Origin: JABFSM01 sp963762545
GTDB taxonomy: Bacteria; Gemmatimonadota; Gemmatimonadetes; Gemmatimonadales; GWC2-71-9
Length of the DNA: 64,000 bases
Assembly: GCA_963762545.1 (NCBI GenBank)
Contig: CAVXLC010000003.1
Span: 517,376 to 581,375 of the forward strand
Reading direction: 5' to 3'
The notes beneath the pieces were generated by a model. It was not told the origin of the DNA. It worked only from the letters and a program-made list of their open reading frames with translations, and ran no database searches. Below are positions 8,103 to 15,505 of this stretch, one piece after another (the first letter of the stretch is position 1; every line of letters starts with the position of its first letter). A program made the position numbers and the translations under genes.

Positions 8103-10106
8103 ATGTCGAACTCCCCCCTGTCTCGCGAGCGCATGGTCGTGCACCAGATCGCCGCGCGGGGCGTCAACGACCCGGCCGTGCTCGGCGCGATGCGCGCGGT
8201 TCCCCGCGAATCCTTCGTTCCCCCCGCCATGGCGGAGTTCGCCTACGAGGATTCTCCCCTCCCCATTGAGGAGGGGCAGACGATCTCCCAGCCCTACATC
8301 GTTGCCCTCATGACCGAGGCCCTGCGGGCGGGTCCGGGGGACCGGGTGCTCGAAATCGGCACCGGTTCCGGGTATGCCGCGGCGGTGCTCTCGCGGGTGG
8401 TGAAGGAGGTGTACACCATCGAGCGCCACGAGCCCCTGGCGCGCGTCGCCGAGGAGCGTTTTCGTCGGCTCGGCTATCGCAACGTTCACGTCCTGGTCGG
8501 CGACGGCACCTTGGGATGGCCGGAGCAGGCGCCGTTCGATGCCATCGTTGCAACCGCCGGCGGACTCGAGGCACCCCCCGCCCTGCTGGCGCAGCTCAAG
8601 GTGGGCGGCCGGATGGTCATACCCCTCGGCCCGACCCCTCGCCAGCAGGAGCTGCTGCGGATCACCCGGTCCGGACCGACGCGGTACGATCGCGAGGAGC
8701 TGGGGCGGGTGCAGTTCGTCCCGCTGATCGGCGCGGCCGGGTGGGGTGAGAGCGAGGCGCTGCCGGCGGTTCCCCTGGCGCGCGCGGCGGCGCTGGGCGG
8801 ATCTCCCCCGGTCGTCCGGCTGCTCCGGGAAGTCGCCGAGCGGGTCCTCGACATCGAGGCCGCGCCGGTGGACGCCCTGCTCGACCGGATAGGTGACGCG
8901 CGGATCGTCCTGCTGGGCGAGGCGTCGCACGGCACGTCGGAGTTCTATCGCATGCGGGCGCGCATTACCCGGGCGCTGATCGAGCGCAAGGGATTCTCGG
9001 TCGTGGCCCTCGAAGCGGACTGGCCCGACGCCTCCAGGGTGGATCGGTATATCCGGGGTCTGCCGCCTTCGGCCGCGGGGTCGGAGGCCTTTGCCAGGTT
9101 CCCGACCTGGATGTGGCGCAACACCGAGTTCGGCGGGTTCGTGGAATGGCTGCGGACCTGGAACGCGGGGCATGCGGAGCCGCGTCAGCGCGTCGCGCTG
9201 CGCGGGCTGGATCTCTACAGCCTCTATACCTCCATCGAAGCCGTGCTGTCGTACCTCGACCGCGTGGACCCCGAGTCGGCCACCGTCGCCCGCGAACGCT
9301 ACGGTTGCCTGACGCCCTGGCAGCGCGATCCCGCCACCTACGGCCGCCTGGCGATCTCCGGCCGGTACCGGTCATGCGAAGAACCGGCGGTCCAGATGCT
9401 GCGCGACCTGCTCGCGCGGAGGCTCGACTACTCCCGGCTCGACGGCGAGCAGTACTTCGACGCGGCCCAGAATGCGCGGCTGGTGACGGATGCCGAGCGC
9501 TACTATCGGCGGATGTACTACGGATCGGTGGAATCCTGGAACCTGCGGGACACTCATATGTTCGAAACCCTGCAGCGGCTCCTCGACTACTCGGGCCCCG
9601 AATCCCGCATCGTGGTGTGGGAGCACAACTCCCACATCGGGGACGCGTCGGCGACCGAGCTGGGCGCGATGGGAGAGTACAACGTGGGACAGCTCTGCCG
9701 GCAGCAGTACGGGGAGTCGGCCTACCTCCTCGGGTTCGGGACCGATCACGGGACGGTGGCGGCGGCATCCGACTGGGATGGCCCGATGCAGCGGATGCAG
9801 GTTCGGCCGGCCCATCCCACCAGCTACGAGTCGCTCTGTCACGAGACCGGCATCCTGGGATTCCTGCTGCCGCTCCGGATCCCGGCCCGGGAAGCGGTGC
9901 GGGACGAGCTGTCCGCCCCGCGGCTGGAGCGAGCGATCGGGGTGATCTACCGGCCGGACACCGAGCTCCAGAGCCATTACTTCGAAGCCGAGCTGCCCCG
10001 GCAATTCGACGAGTACTGCTGGTTCGATGAGACCTCCGCCGTCACGGCGATGCCGCGGCAGGCCCGGGCGCCTGGCATGCCGGAAACCTATCCGTTCGGC
10101 GTCTGA
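8103..10106 (+). CDS. Fusion: protein-L-isoaspartate O-methyltransferase + erythromycin-esterase-like domain
   Basis: 667 residues in one uninterrupted frame. Residues 1-215 are a Pcm-type methyltransferase: the substrate loop PLPIEEGQTISQPYIVALM, the SAM motif VLEIGTGSGYAAAVL, and VGDGTLGWPEQAPFDAIV. In Pcm this repairs isoaspartyl residues in aged proteins. Residues ~235-650 match the erythromycin esterase (EreA/B/C) fold: GEASHGTSEFYRMRARI (Glu/His of the active site), ALEADWP, VVWEHNSHIGD. Environmental Ere-like domains often do not act on macrolides, so antibiotic resistance should not be assumed. An AGGAGC precedes the ATG. The gene is followed after 6 bp by an unknown protein that probably shares its operon. 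Confidence 0.88.
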   Translation: MSNSPLSRERMVVHQIAARGVNDPAVLGAMRAVPRESFVPPAMAEFAYEDSPLPIEEGQTISQPYIVALMTEALRAGPGDRVLEIGTGSGYAAAVLSRVVKEVYTIERHEPLARVAEERFRRLGYRNVHVLVGDGTLGWPEQAPFDAIVATAGGLEAPPALLAQLKVGGRMVIPLGPTPRQQELLRITRSGPTRYDREELGRVQFVPLIGAAGWGESEALPAVPLARAAALGGSPPVVRLLREVAERVLDIEAAPVDALLDRIGDARIVLLGEASHGTSEFYRMRARITRALIERKGFSVVALEADWPDASRVDRYIRGLPPSAAGSEAFARFPTWMWRNTEFGGFVEWLRTWNAGHAEPRQRVALRGLDLYSLYTSIEAVLSYLDRVDPESATVARERYGCLTPWQRDPATYGRLAISGRYRSCEEPAVQMLRDLLARRLDYSRLDGEQYFDAAQNARLVTDAERYYRRMYYGSVESWNLRDTHMFETLQRLLDYSGPESRIVVWEHNSHIGDASATELGAMGEYNVGQLCRQQYGESAYLLGFGTDHGTVAAASDWDGPMQRMQVRPAHPTSYESLCHETGILGFLLPLRIPAREAVRDELSAPRLERAIGVIYRPDTELQSHYFEAELPRQFDEYCWFDETSAVTAMPRQARAPGMPETYPFGV

Positions 10107-10112
10107 GGGCCG

Positions 10113-11021
10113 ATGCGACGCGACGTGGAATTCGTGCTCGCCCGCCTGGACTGGATGCGCGAACGGCGAATCTGGCCCAACGGCCTTCGATATCTCTGGA
10201 CCGACGCCTTCGGGGTAGTGCTCCTGCTCTCGCTGCACCGCGCCCTGGGCGGAGATACCTGGCTGGAGCAGGCCGAGGCCGTGGTGGCGGAGGTCGACCG
10301 GGTGCTGGGCCGCCCGCGCGGGTACCGGATCGGCGAGGCACCGGATCGCGACGGGCAGTACTTCCATTACCTGGCGATGTGGCTCTTTGCGCTCTGGCGC
10401 CTGTCGGAATTCCGGCCGGGGTACCGTGCCCGCGCCGTGGGCCTGGTCCGGGACATTCATCCGGCCTTCTGCGTCCCCGGCCACGGGGTGCTCTGGAAGA
10501 TGCGGGAGGACCTGAGCGGACCCTACCCCGGTTACGGGTTCGGCGCCCTCGACCCGTTTCATGCCGCCGTGGTGTATCGCCTGATCGACCCCGTGGGCCT
10601 GGCGTCGGAGATCGCGGACATGGAATCGCTGGCCGAGGCGAGCAGCCCTCGGCTCTTCATCACGCAGGACCTCGGGCTGGGGATGATGCTATGGCTCAGC
10701 CATTTCCCGACGACCCGTCCCTGGGCCCGGGTCCAGCGGGAGCGCGCCCTGCCGACGCTCGACCGGATGTGGGTCGACCCGCCGGGCTACTTCTGTCGCG
10801 GTCCGGGGCAGCGGGAGACCCACTTCGCCTTCACCAACTATGGCGTGGCGGTGGGATTGCAGGCGGTGGGCGCCTGGCCCGAGCGGGTGACCCGGCTCAA
10901 CGACTATTTCGACACCTATCGTTCCCACGATCAGTACGACACCGACGCCATTACGCACGTCATGGCCTGCAGTGCCCGGCTTCCGGGACTCTGGTTGGCC
11001 CGCGATCCCGGCGTCGCGTGA
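10113..11021 (+). CDS. Unknown protein, possibly alpha/alpha-barrel
   Basis: 302 residues, soluble, no signal peptide. The sequence is rich in Trp, Tyr and Arg and alternates helices with conserved aromatic turns (WPNGLRYLWTDAFGVVLLL, RDGQYFHYLAMWLFALWRL, GFGALDPFHAAVVYRLID, FAFTNYGVAVGLQA). Repeated helical hairpins of this kind recall six-hairpin glycosidase-like proteins, but no catalytic motif is recognisable and I do not assign a function. It begins 6 bp after the methyltransferase/esterase fusion and converges on the anion transporter gene, which ends 22 bp away. Confidence 0.75.
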   Translation: MRRDVEFVLARLDWMRERRIWPNGLRYLWTDAFGVVLLLSLHRALGGDTWLEQAEAVVAEVDRVLGRPRGYRIGEAPDRDGQYFHYLAMWLFALWRLSEFRPGYRARAVGLVRDIHPAFCVPGHGVLWKMREDLSGPYPGYGFGALDPFHAAVVYRLIDPVGLASEIADMESLAEASSPRLFITQDLGLGMMLWLSHFPTTRPWARVQRERALPTLDRMWVDPPGYFCRGPGQRETHFAFTNYGVAVGLQAVGAWPERVTRLNDYFDTYRSHDQYDTDAITHVMACSARLPGLWLARDPGVA

Positions 11022-11043
11022 GGCCGGGCCGCTCCGCCCGCGG

Positions 11044-12609
11044 CTAGGGGCGCGCGCCGAACGCCGGCGTGAGGCCCAGCCAGTGGAACCAGGTTGCCCC
11101 GGCCAGGATGAGGAGCAGGAATCCGAAGGTGCAGACGGTCAGGCCGTATTTGAGATTGTCCTTGACCGAGTACTGGTTGGTACCGAAGAGAATCACATTG
11201 GGCTTCCCGCTGATCGGGAGCCCGATCACCCAGTCGATCGTGAAGGCGGCCGGGAGCGCCAGACTGGCGGGGTCCCAGCCCAGTCTCCGGGCCAGCAGGA
11301 TGATGGCTGGAATCATGATCACGGTCCGGACCGTCTTCGAGGTCGAGAGCAGGTGGCTGTACAACATGATCCCCACCACCACGGCATAGGTCCACCCGAA
11401 CGACACTCCATCAAGGCGGATCCCGCCGAAGAATCGCGTCACGGCCCAGCCGGCGGCGCCGGTGGCGTCAAGAGCCAGTCCGCCGGCGTAGGCGCCCGCG
11501 CTGAAGATCATCAGGTGCCAGGGGATGTCGGTGTCGCTCCACTCGAGCACCCCTACCCGGGGCAGCAGCGCGATGATCACGCCGATCATGGCCGCGATCG
11601 AGGCGCCGAGCTCCAGTCCGAACCATCGTTCCTGATAGCGATCGGTGGCCCAGAGAAACAGCACCAGCACGAAGATGGCGATGGCCCGCCACTCGACCCC
11701 GGACAAGCGCCCCATCGCGGCCCGTTCCCGGGCCACCACGTCCATGCCGCCTGGAATGATCGGCACCCGATCGGCGGGCGCCACCGGGAAAATGACCCGG
11801 GGCCCCGCGTACCAGGCGAACAACACGACAATGACCGCGATGGGCGCCGACGCCACCAGCCAGTCGGTGTAGTACACCTTGTGGCCGCCCAGCGTCTGGA
11901 TGAACCCCACGGCCATGATGTTGGCCGCGCTTCCCGTCATCACGGTCGAGGACAGAATGCTGATGCCGGTGAGGTTGAGCAGGAAGAGATTGCGCCCGAC
12001 ATTGGTCGGGTGCTCGGCGGTGGAGCCGTAGATGGCGGCAACCGCGATCATGAGCGGCAGGGTGAGGGCCGCCCGGGCGGCGGTGGCCGGAATCAGGGGC
12101 GCCAGGACCAGCTGCAACAGCACGAACGCGCCGAGCGCCCAGGAGGCGCGCCGGCCGAACTTGAGGATGAGGGTGAGGGCCAGGCGCTTGGCGAGGCGCG
12201 TCTTGACCAGCATGGCGCTCAGGATGAAGGCCATGACGTTGAGCCAGATCACGTCCAGGCCCAGCACACCGAGGACCTTGTCCGGCGCCCAGGCCTGCTG
12301 CACCACCAGCAGCACCATGAGCACCAGCGACGTGACGTAGGTCGGCACCGGCTCCGTGACCCACCAGACCAGCGCCAGGGCAAACGCCGCCACGGCCGCT
12401 TGGCCCGCCGGGCTCAGCCCCTCGGGCGGCGTCGGCAACCGCAGCACCAGAAACAGCGCGACGCCGACCGGACCGCCGAGCCGCCGCATCCACAAGTCCA
12501 GACGGCTGGCAGGGCGATGCGGCTGGGAGGAGAGCACCATCCGGTCCATGGCCAGCAGTCCGGCCAGGTCCGGCTCACCCCCGGCGTCCTGCTTCACCTC
12601 AGCCGGCAT
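11044..12609 (-). CDS. DASS (SLC13-type) anion symporter
   Basis: 521 residues with about 12 hydrophobic segments. The two signature regions of divalent anion:Na+ symporters are visible: MTGSAANIMAV mid-protein and GLPISGKPNVILFGTNQYSVKDNL near the end. Both correspond to the substrate- and Na+-binding hairpin tips of VcINDY-like transporters. Family substrates are dicarboxylates, sulfate or phosphate. It is the last gene of a four-gene operon with two CYTH proteins and a phosphate/polyphosphate porin, so an inorganic phosphate-type anion is a reasonable inference. The start at 12609 overlaps the CYTH gene stop by 11 bp. Confidence 0.88.
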   Translation of the reverse strand: MPAEVKQDAGGEPDLAGLLAMDRMVLSSQPHRPASRLDLWMRRLGGPVGVALFLVLRLPTPPEGLSPAGQAAVAAFALALVWWVTEPVPTYVTSLVLMVLLVVQQAWAPDKVLGVLGLDVIWLNVMAFILSAMLVKTRLAKRLALTLILKFGRRASWALGAFVLLQLVLAPLIPATAARAALTLPLMIAVAAIYGSTAEHPTNVGRNLFLLNLTGISILSSTVMTGSAANIMAVGFIQTLGGHKVYYTDWLVASAPIAVIVVLFAWYAGPRVIFPVAPADRVPIIPGGMDVVARERAAMGRLSGVEWRAIAIFVLVLFLWATDRYQERWFGLELGASIAAMIGVIIALLPRVGVLEWSDTDIPWHLMIFSAGAYAGGLALDATGAAGWAVTRFFGGIRLDGVSFGWTYAVVVGIMLYSHLLSTSKTVRTVIMIPAIILLARRLGWDPASLALPAAFTIDWVIGLPISGKPNVILFGTNQYSVKDNLKYGLTVCTFGFLLLILAGATWFHWLGLTPAFGARP

Positions 12610-13078
12610 CGGACCAGACCGAGTAGGGATGCTTGATCAGATTGGAGTTGAAGTAGCGCGGGTCGTCCGACACTTCGCGACCCACCCATTCCGGCAGCGC
12701 GACGACGGCGTCCGCCGACGGCAGCTCGACCTCCGCCATCACCAGGCCGGCATTCTCCCCCGCGAACACGTCGATTTCCCAGACCCGGCCCTCATGCGTC
12801 TCGCGGTACCGGACCTTTTCCACCAGCGGCCGCAGGCAGACTGCATCCAGCATGGCATCGGCATCCGCCATCGGGATGGGGTATTCGAATTCCAGGCGGC
12901 TGATTCCCGCCGTCCGGCCCTTGATCGTGAGAAAGGCCTTCGGGCCGGCAACGCGAATCCGGACCACCCGGTCCGGATCCGTGGAGAGGTAACCCTGCCG
13001 GTAGCGCACGCCACCGGCAGGGTCGGGTTTCCAGCGTGCCACATTCACCAGGAACTTCCGTTCGATCTCGTGCGCCAT
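12599..13078 (-). CDS. CYTH domain protein (triphosphate tunnel metalloenzyme)
   Basis: 159 residues, the normal length of stand-alone CYTH proteins. The N-terminal MAHEIERKFLV contains the diagnostic ExExK signature that binds triphosphate. RVRIAG-like strands (DRVVRIRVAG, KAFLTIKGRT, SRLEFEYPIP) build the tunnel barrel, and MAEVELPSAD supplies the acidic metal ligands. Bacterial relatives hydrolyse inorganic tripolyphosphate, and some are class IV adenylate cyclases. Its position between a polyphosphate-type porin and an anion transporter favours tripolyphosphatase. It lies 6 bp after the porin stop. Confidence 0.9.
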   Translation of the reverse strand: MAHEIERKFLVNVARWKPDPAGGVRYRQGYLSTDPDRVVRIRVAGPKAFLTIKGRTAGISRLEFEYPIPMADADAMLDAVCLRPLVEKVRYRETHEGRVWEIDVFAGENAGLVMAEVELPSADAVVALPEWVGREVSDDPRYFNSNLIKHPYSVWSDAG

Positions 13079-13084
13079 GACGCC

Positions 13085-14341
13085 TCAGAAGGCGAGTCCC
13101 CACCGCACTTGCAGGATGTTGAACTTGTCGCCGGCCACCAGCGGGGCGGTGCCCTGATCGGGCTTCGCGTTCGCGTCGGTGATCACCCGGACGAAATTCG
13201 CCTGGAACTTGAAGTTGGAATTGAAGTACCAGGTCGCACCCAGGGTGTAGTTGGTTCCTTTCCCGCCGAGGATCGCCACGCCGGTGGCGTCGTCGTTCAG
13301 GCTCATCCGGCTGAAGCGGGCGGCAAGCTCGACCGCGCCGTGGCTGGACCGCGGAATGATCCGGTCGAACTCGCCCTCTTGCGCGAGATAGGGCCGGGAC
13401 TCGCCGGTCAGGAACACGCTGGCAAACACATAGCCCCCGTCGAACTTGGCGGACTTGAGGTCGTCGAGCCGGTGTACTACGGCCATGGTGTATTCCGCCT
13501 GAATCGACACGGAGCCGGCGACGGCCGCCATTTCCGCATTGTACAGGGAGGTGTGATCCACGTTCTTGATCTTACCGGTGCTCAGGAACCGCGCTCGGTT
13601 GACCATCGTTTCGGGACGGGCCCGGAACCGCTGCTGATTCGCGTCCGCGGCCGCTCCGGCATCGGGATTCCGCTTGGACGCCGCGATCCCGAAGTGCAGG
13701 AGACGGCGGTCGCCCAGGATCGGCGCCACGGTGAACCGCCCGGTAAACCCGGTCGCTTCATCCTGCCCGGTCGCGTCGACGTCCGGCGGCCCCTGGCCGA
13801 AGGCGCCGGCCGACACCTGCCACCGATTGCCCCACCGGCTGTAGCCCACGCCGATATGACGATCGGGCGACAGGTTGTCGATCCAGGAACGCTCCATGAA
13901 GGTGATGTACTTCGAGGAGGTCAGGGTTTCCAGGCTGAACGGCTCCTTGAAGTTGCCGATCCGGATCAGGCTGTTCTTGAACCCCTGATAGCCCACCCAG
14001 AGATCCTTCATCTCGACCGCGTCGCCCGCGAAGTCGATGTCGATCTCCCCGAGCCAGGTCCGGAACATCGTGGTCTTGACGCCCAGCCGGGCCCGGCGCA
14101 CGTGGGTTCCGTCCGCGAGGTCATTCTTGCTGCCCCAGTACTTGGCGCCGTCGAGCTGGATCCGGCCGTCGAGCCAGTACTTGAAGGAGCTGTCGGTGCT
14201 CTGAAAGACCAGGTAGCCGCCGTCGAACACGCCGGGAAGGCTGACCGGAGCGGGCCTGGCCTGCCCGGCCAGACGGCCGGCCGGGAAGAGGAGCGCGAGC
14301 GCTCCGAGCATTGTGAGGCTTCTGGTGAGGCGGGACATCAT
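13085..14341 (-). CDS. Phosphate/polyphosphate-selective porin (OprP/OprO family)
   Basis: 418 residues. A signal peptide (SRLTRSLTMLGALALLFPAGRLAGQA) is followed by a 16-stranded barrel pattern. Family blocks are clear: FKYWLDGRIQLDGAKYW, VRRARLGVKTTMFRTWLGEIDIDFAG, WVGYQGFKNSLIRIGNFKEPFSLETLTSSKYITFMER, and the C-terminal FNILQVRWGLAF ending in aromatic Phe as outer-membrane barrels do. It would let phosphate or short polyphosphate cross the outer membrane. The start codon ATG at 14341 overlaps the upstream stop in ATGA. In Pseudomonas this family is under Pho control, and here the operon has a PhoB-like repeat promoter. Confidence 0.9.
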   Translation of the reverse strand: MMSRLTRSLTMLGALALLFPAGRLAGQARPAPVSLPGVFDGGYLVFQSTDSSFKYWLDGRIQLDGAKYWGSKNDLADGTHVRRARLGVKTTMFRTWLGEIDIDFAGDAVEMKDLWVGYQGFKNSLIRIGNFKEPFSLETLTSSKYITFMERSWIDNLSPDRHIGVGYSRWGNRWQVSAGAFGQGPPDVDATGQDEATGFTGRFTVAPILGDRRLLHFGIAASKRNPDAGAAADANQQRFRARPETMVNRARFLSTGKIKNVDHTSLYNAEMAAVAGSVSIQAEYTMAVVHRLDDLKSAKFDGGYVFASVFLTGESRPYLAQEGEFDRIIPRSSHGAVELAARFSRMSLNDDATGVAILGGKGTNYTLGATWYFNSNFKFQANFVRVITDANAKPDQGTAPLVAGDKFNILQVRWGLAF

Positions 14342-14970
14342 GCCACTCCTTGTGAAGTGAGCGGAGAACAGCTGGGTAGACCGAGTATCCGCCGGAGGCC
14401 CTTCGGGTAGTTCGTATTGGACCGGGTGTCGAGGCCGAGATGCCGCACCGCCGCGATCACCCGATCCGGGTCGACATCCTCGAACGAGAGGCTTTCCCAG
14501 CGTTGCTCGCGCAGGCGGAGCACCACGACTTCGCCCTTGCACTCCTGCACCGTGAGCCGGCTGCGCAGCTTGATGAGCGGGACGGCGACCACCCGCTGGT
14601 CGCGCGCCACGATCCCGTGCAGCAGCATCTTCTGATCGCAGGGTGCGCGGACCGCGTCGGGCGGAGTAATGCCGAGCGCCTCGCACACCTGCCCCACGGC
14701 CTCCGGGTCGATCGGGAAGGCCTGCGCGAGGACCGGGTGCCAGCGCTCCAGCCCCGCCGCGTTGATCTCATCGAGATGTTTGATATCGATCTGGCCGTGG
14801 CGGATCTTGACGTTGTAGCCAGGTTCCGGCGACAGCAGGTACGTCTCGTCGCTCACCACCGCTTCTCCGGCCCGGGCGGCCCGGAGCAGGTCTGCCTCGA
14901 CCGGAAGCGCCCGCGCGAAGATTCGCCACTCCCATCTGGGTGTCACCACCACGTTGTCGCCTCCGGTCAT
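14338..14970 (-). CDS. Divergent CYTH-like protein
   Basis: 210 residues. It opens with PRWEWRIFARALP. It shows barrel-like strands with alternating basic residues (YNVKIRHGQIDIKHLD, VPLIKLRSRLTVQECKGEVVVLRL) and a C-terminal SFEDVDPDRVIAAVRHLGLDTRSNTNYPKGLRRIL that resembles the end of CYTH/ThTPase domains. The canonical N-terminal ExExK is reduced to WEWR, so it may bind a phosphate polymer without the standard activity. First gene of the CYTH/porin/CYTH/DASS operon. The promoter repeats lie 43 bp upstream. Function is inference from fold resemblance and context. Confidence 0.6.
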   Translation of the reverse strand: MTGGDNVVVTPRWEWRIFARALPVEADLLRAARAGEAVVSDETYLLSPEPGYNVKIRHGQIDIKHLDEINAAGLERWHPVLAQAFPIDPEAVGQVCEALGITPPDAVRAPCDQKMLLHGIVARDQRVVAVPLIKLRSRLTVQECKGEVVVLRLREQRWESLSFEDVDPDRVIAAVRHLGLDTRSNTNYPKGLRRILGLPSCSPLTSQGVA

Positions 14971-15012
14971 GACGGTCCTCCCCGGTCCGGGCGGTTCTCG
15001 ACCTGCCGGCGA

Positions 15013-15057
15013 AGAATGCGTCTGGCTCCATGAAGGGGCCTTGAAGCCGAAGGGAAT
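15013..15057 (-). promoter_or_regulatory. 11-bp TTCA direct-repeat promoter of the CYTH/porin operon
   Basis: Plus-strand TGAAG at 15031 and 15042 and a weaker GGAAT at 15053 are spaced 11 bp. In gene direction the last TTCA is followed after 16 bp by CATTCT (15013-15018), with the operon ATG 43 bp further. OprP-family porin genes are classical Pho-regulon members, which supports reading these repeats as PhoB-type sites. Confidence 0.55.
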
Positions 15058-15082
15058 GCGTCCTCACCAGCATGAAGATTCC

Positions 15083-15126
15083 TTCAGGGCATCCAGGCCC
15101 GAATTTCATCGCGCGCCGTCCACCTT
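15083..15126 (+). promoter_or_regulatory. Possible TTCA-repeat promoter of the V/A-ATPase operon
   Basis: TTCA at 15083 and 15105 are 22 bp apart (two 11-bp steps, middle unit lost). CACCTT (15121-15126) starts 16 bp after the second TTCA and lies 41 bp before the first ATPase start codon. It is divergent from the CYTH/porin promoter, so both operons may answer to one regulator. A 5-bp inverted repeat TGAAG-N4-CTTCA (15073-15086) overlaps it. Confidence 0.35.
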
Positions 15127-15166
15127 GTGAGGAGCGACGGCACCCGGCTGGCGCCTTGGAGGCTTC

Positions 15167-15505
15167 ATGACCCACCCCAGCTCTCTGTCGCGATTGCTGG
15201 AGACCGAGACCCGCCTCGAAGCGGCGCTCTCCGCTGCGCGGGAGCGCGCCGGCGCGCTGCTTCACGACGCGGAGAGCCAGGCCCGCGGACGCGTTGCCGC
15301 CCTGGACGCGGAGCTGGCCGAAGCCGCCGCCCGGGCGGAACGGCAGCATGCCGCCGACTGCGCCCAGCGGCTGGCCGTACTCGCTCGGGAGCACGCGCTC
15401 GCGATGGAAGCCCTCCGGGCCATTGCCCCGGCGCGGATCAGCGAGTTGGTGAGATGGGTCTCCACCCAGGTCCTGGAGCGAGCGTTCGCCGGAGGGGGCT
15501 CGTGA
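15167..15505 (+). CDS. V/A-type ATPase peripheral stalk subunit G/H
   Basis: 112 residues, almost entirely a single Ala/Arg/Glu-rich coiled coil (ETRLEAALSAARERAGALL, RVAALDAELAEAAARAERQ), as in the stalk subunit called H in archaea and G in Thermus. It pairs with subunit E to form the stator. First gene of a nine-gene operon. A TTGGAGG ribosome site lies 6 bp before ATG. The stop overlaps the next GTG start in GTGA. Confidence 0.8.
   Translation: MTHPSSLSRLLETETRLEAALSAARERAGALLHDAESQARGRVAALDAELAEAAARAERQHAADCAQRLAVLAREHALAMEALRAIAPARISELVRWVSTQVLERAFAGGGS

Noticed and set aside
8800..10106. Macrolide resistance gene
   Set aside because: The Ere-like domain is fused to a repair methyltransferase and lies among cell-envelope genes. 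Many Ere-fold proteins do not act on macrolides.
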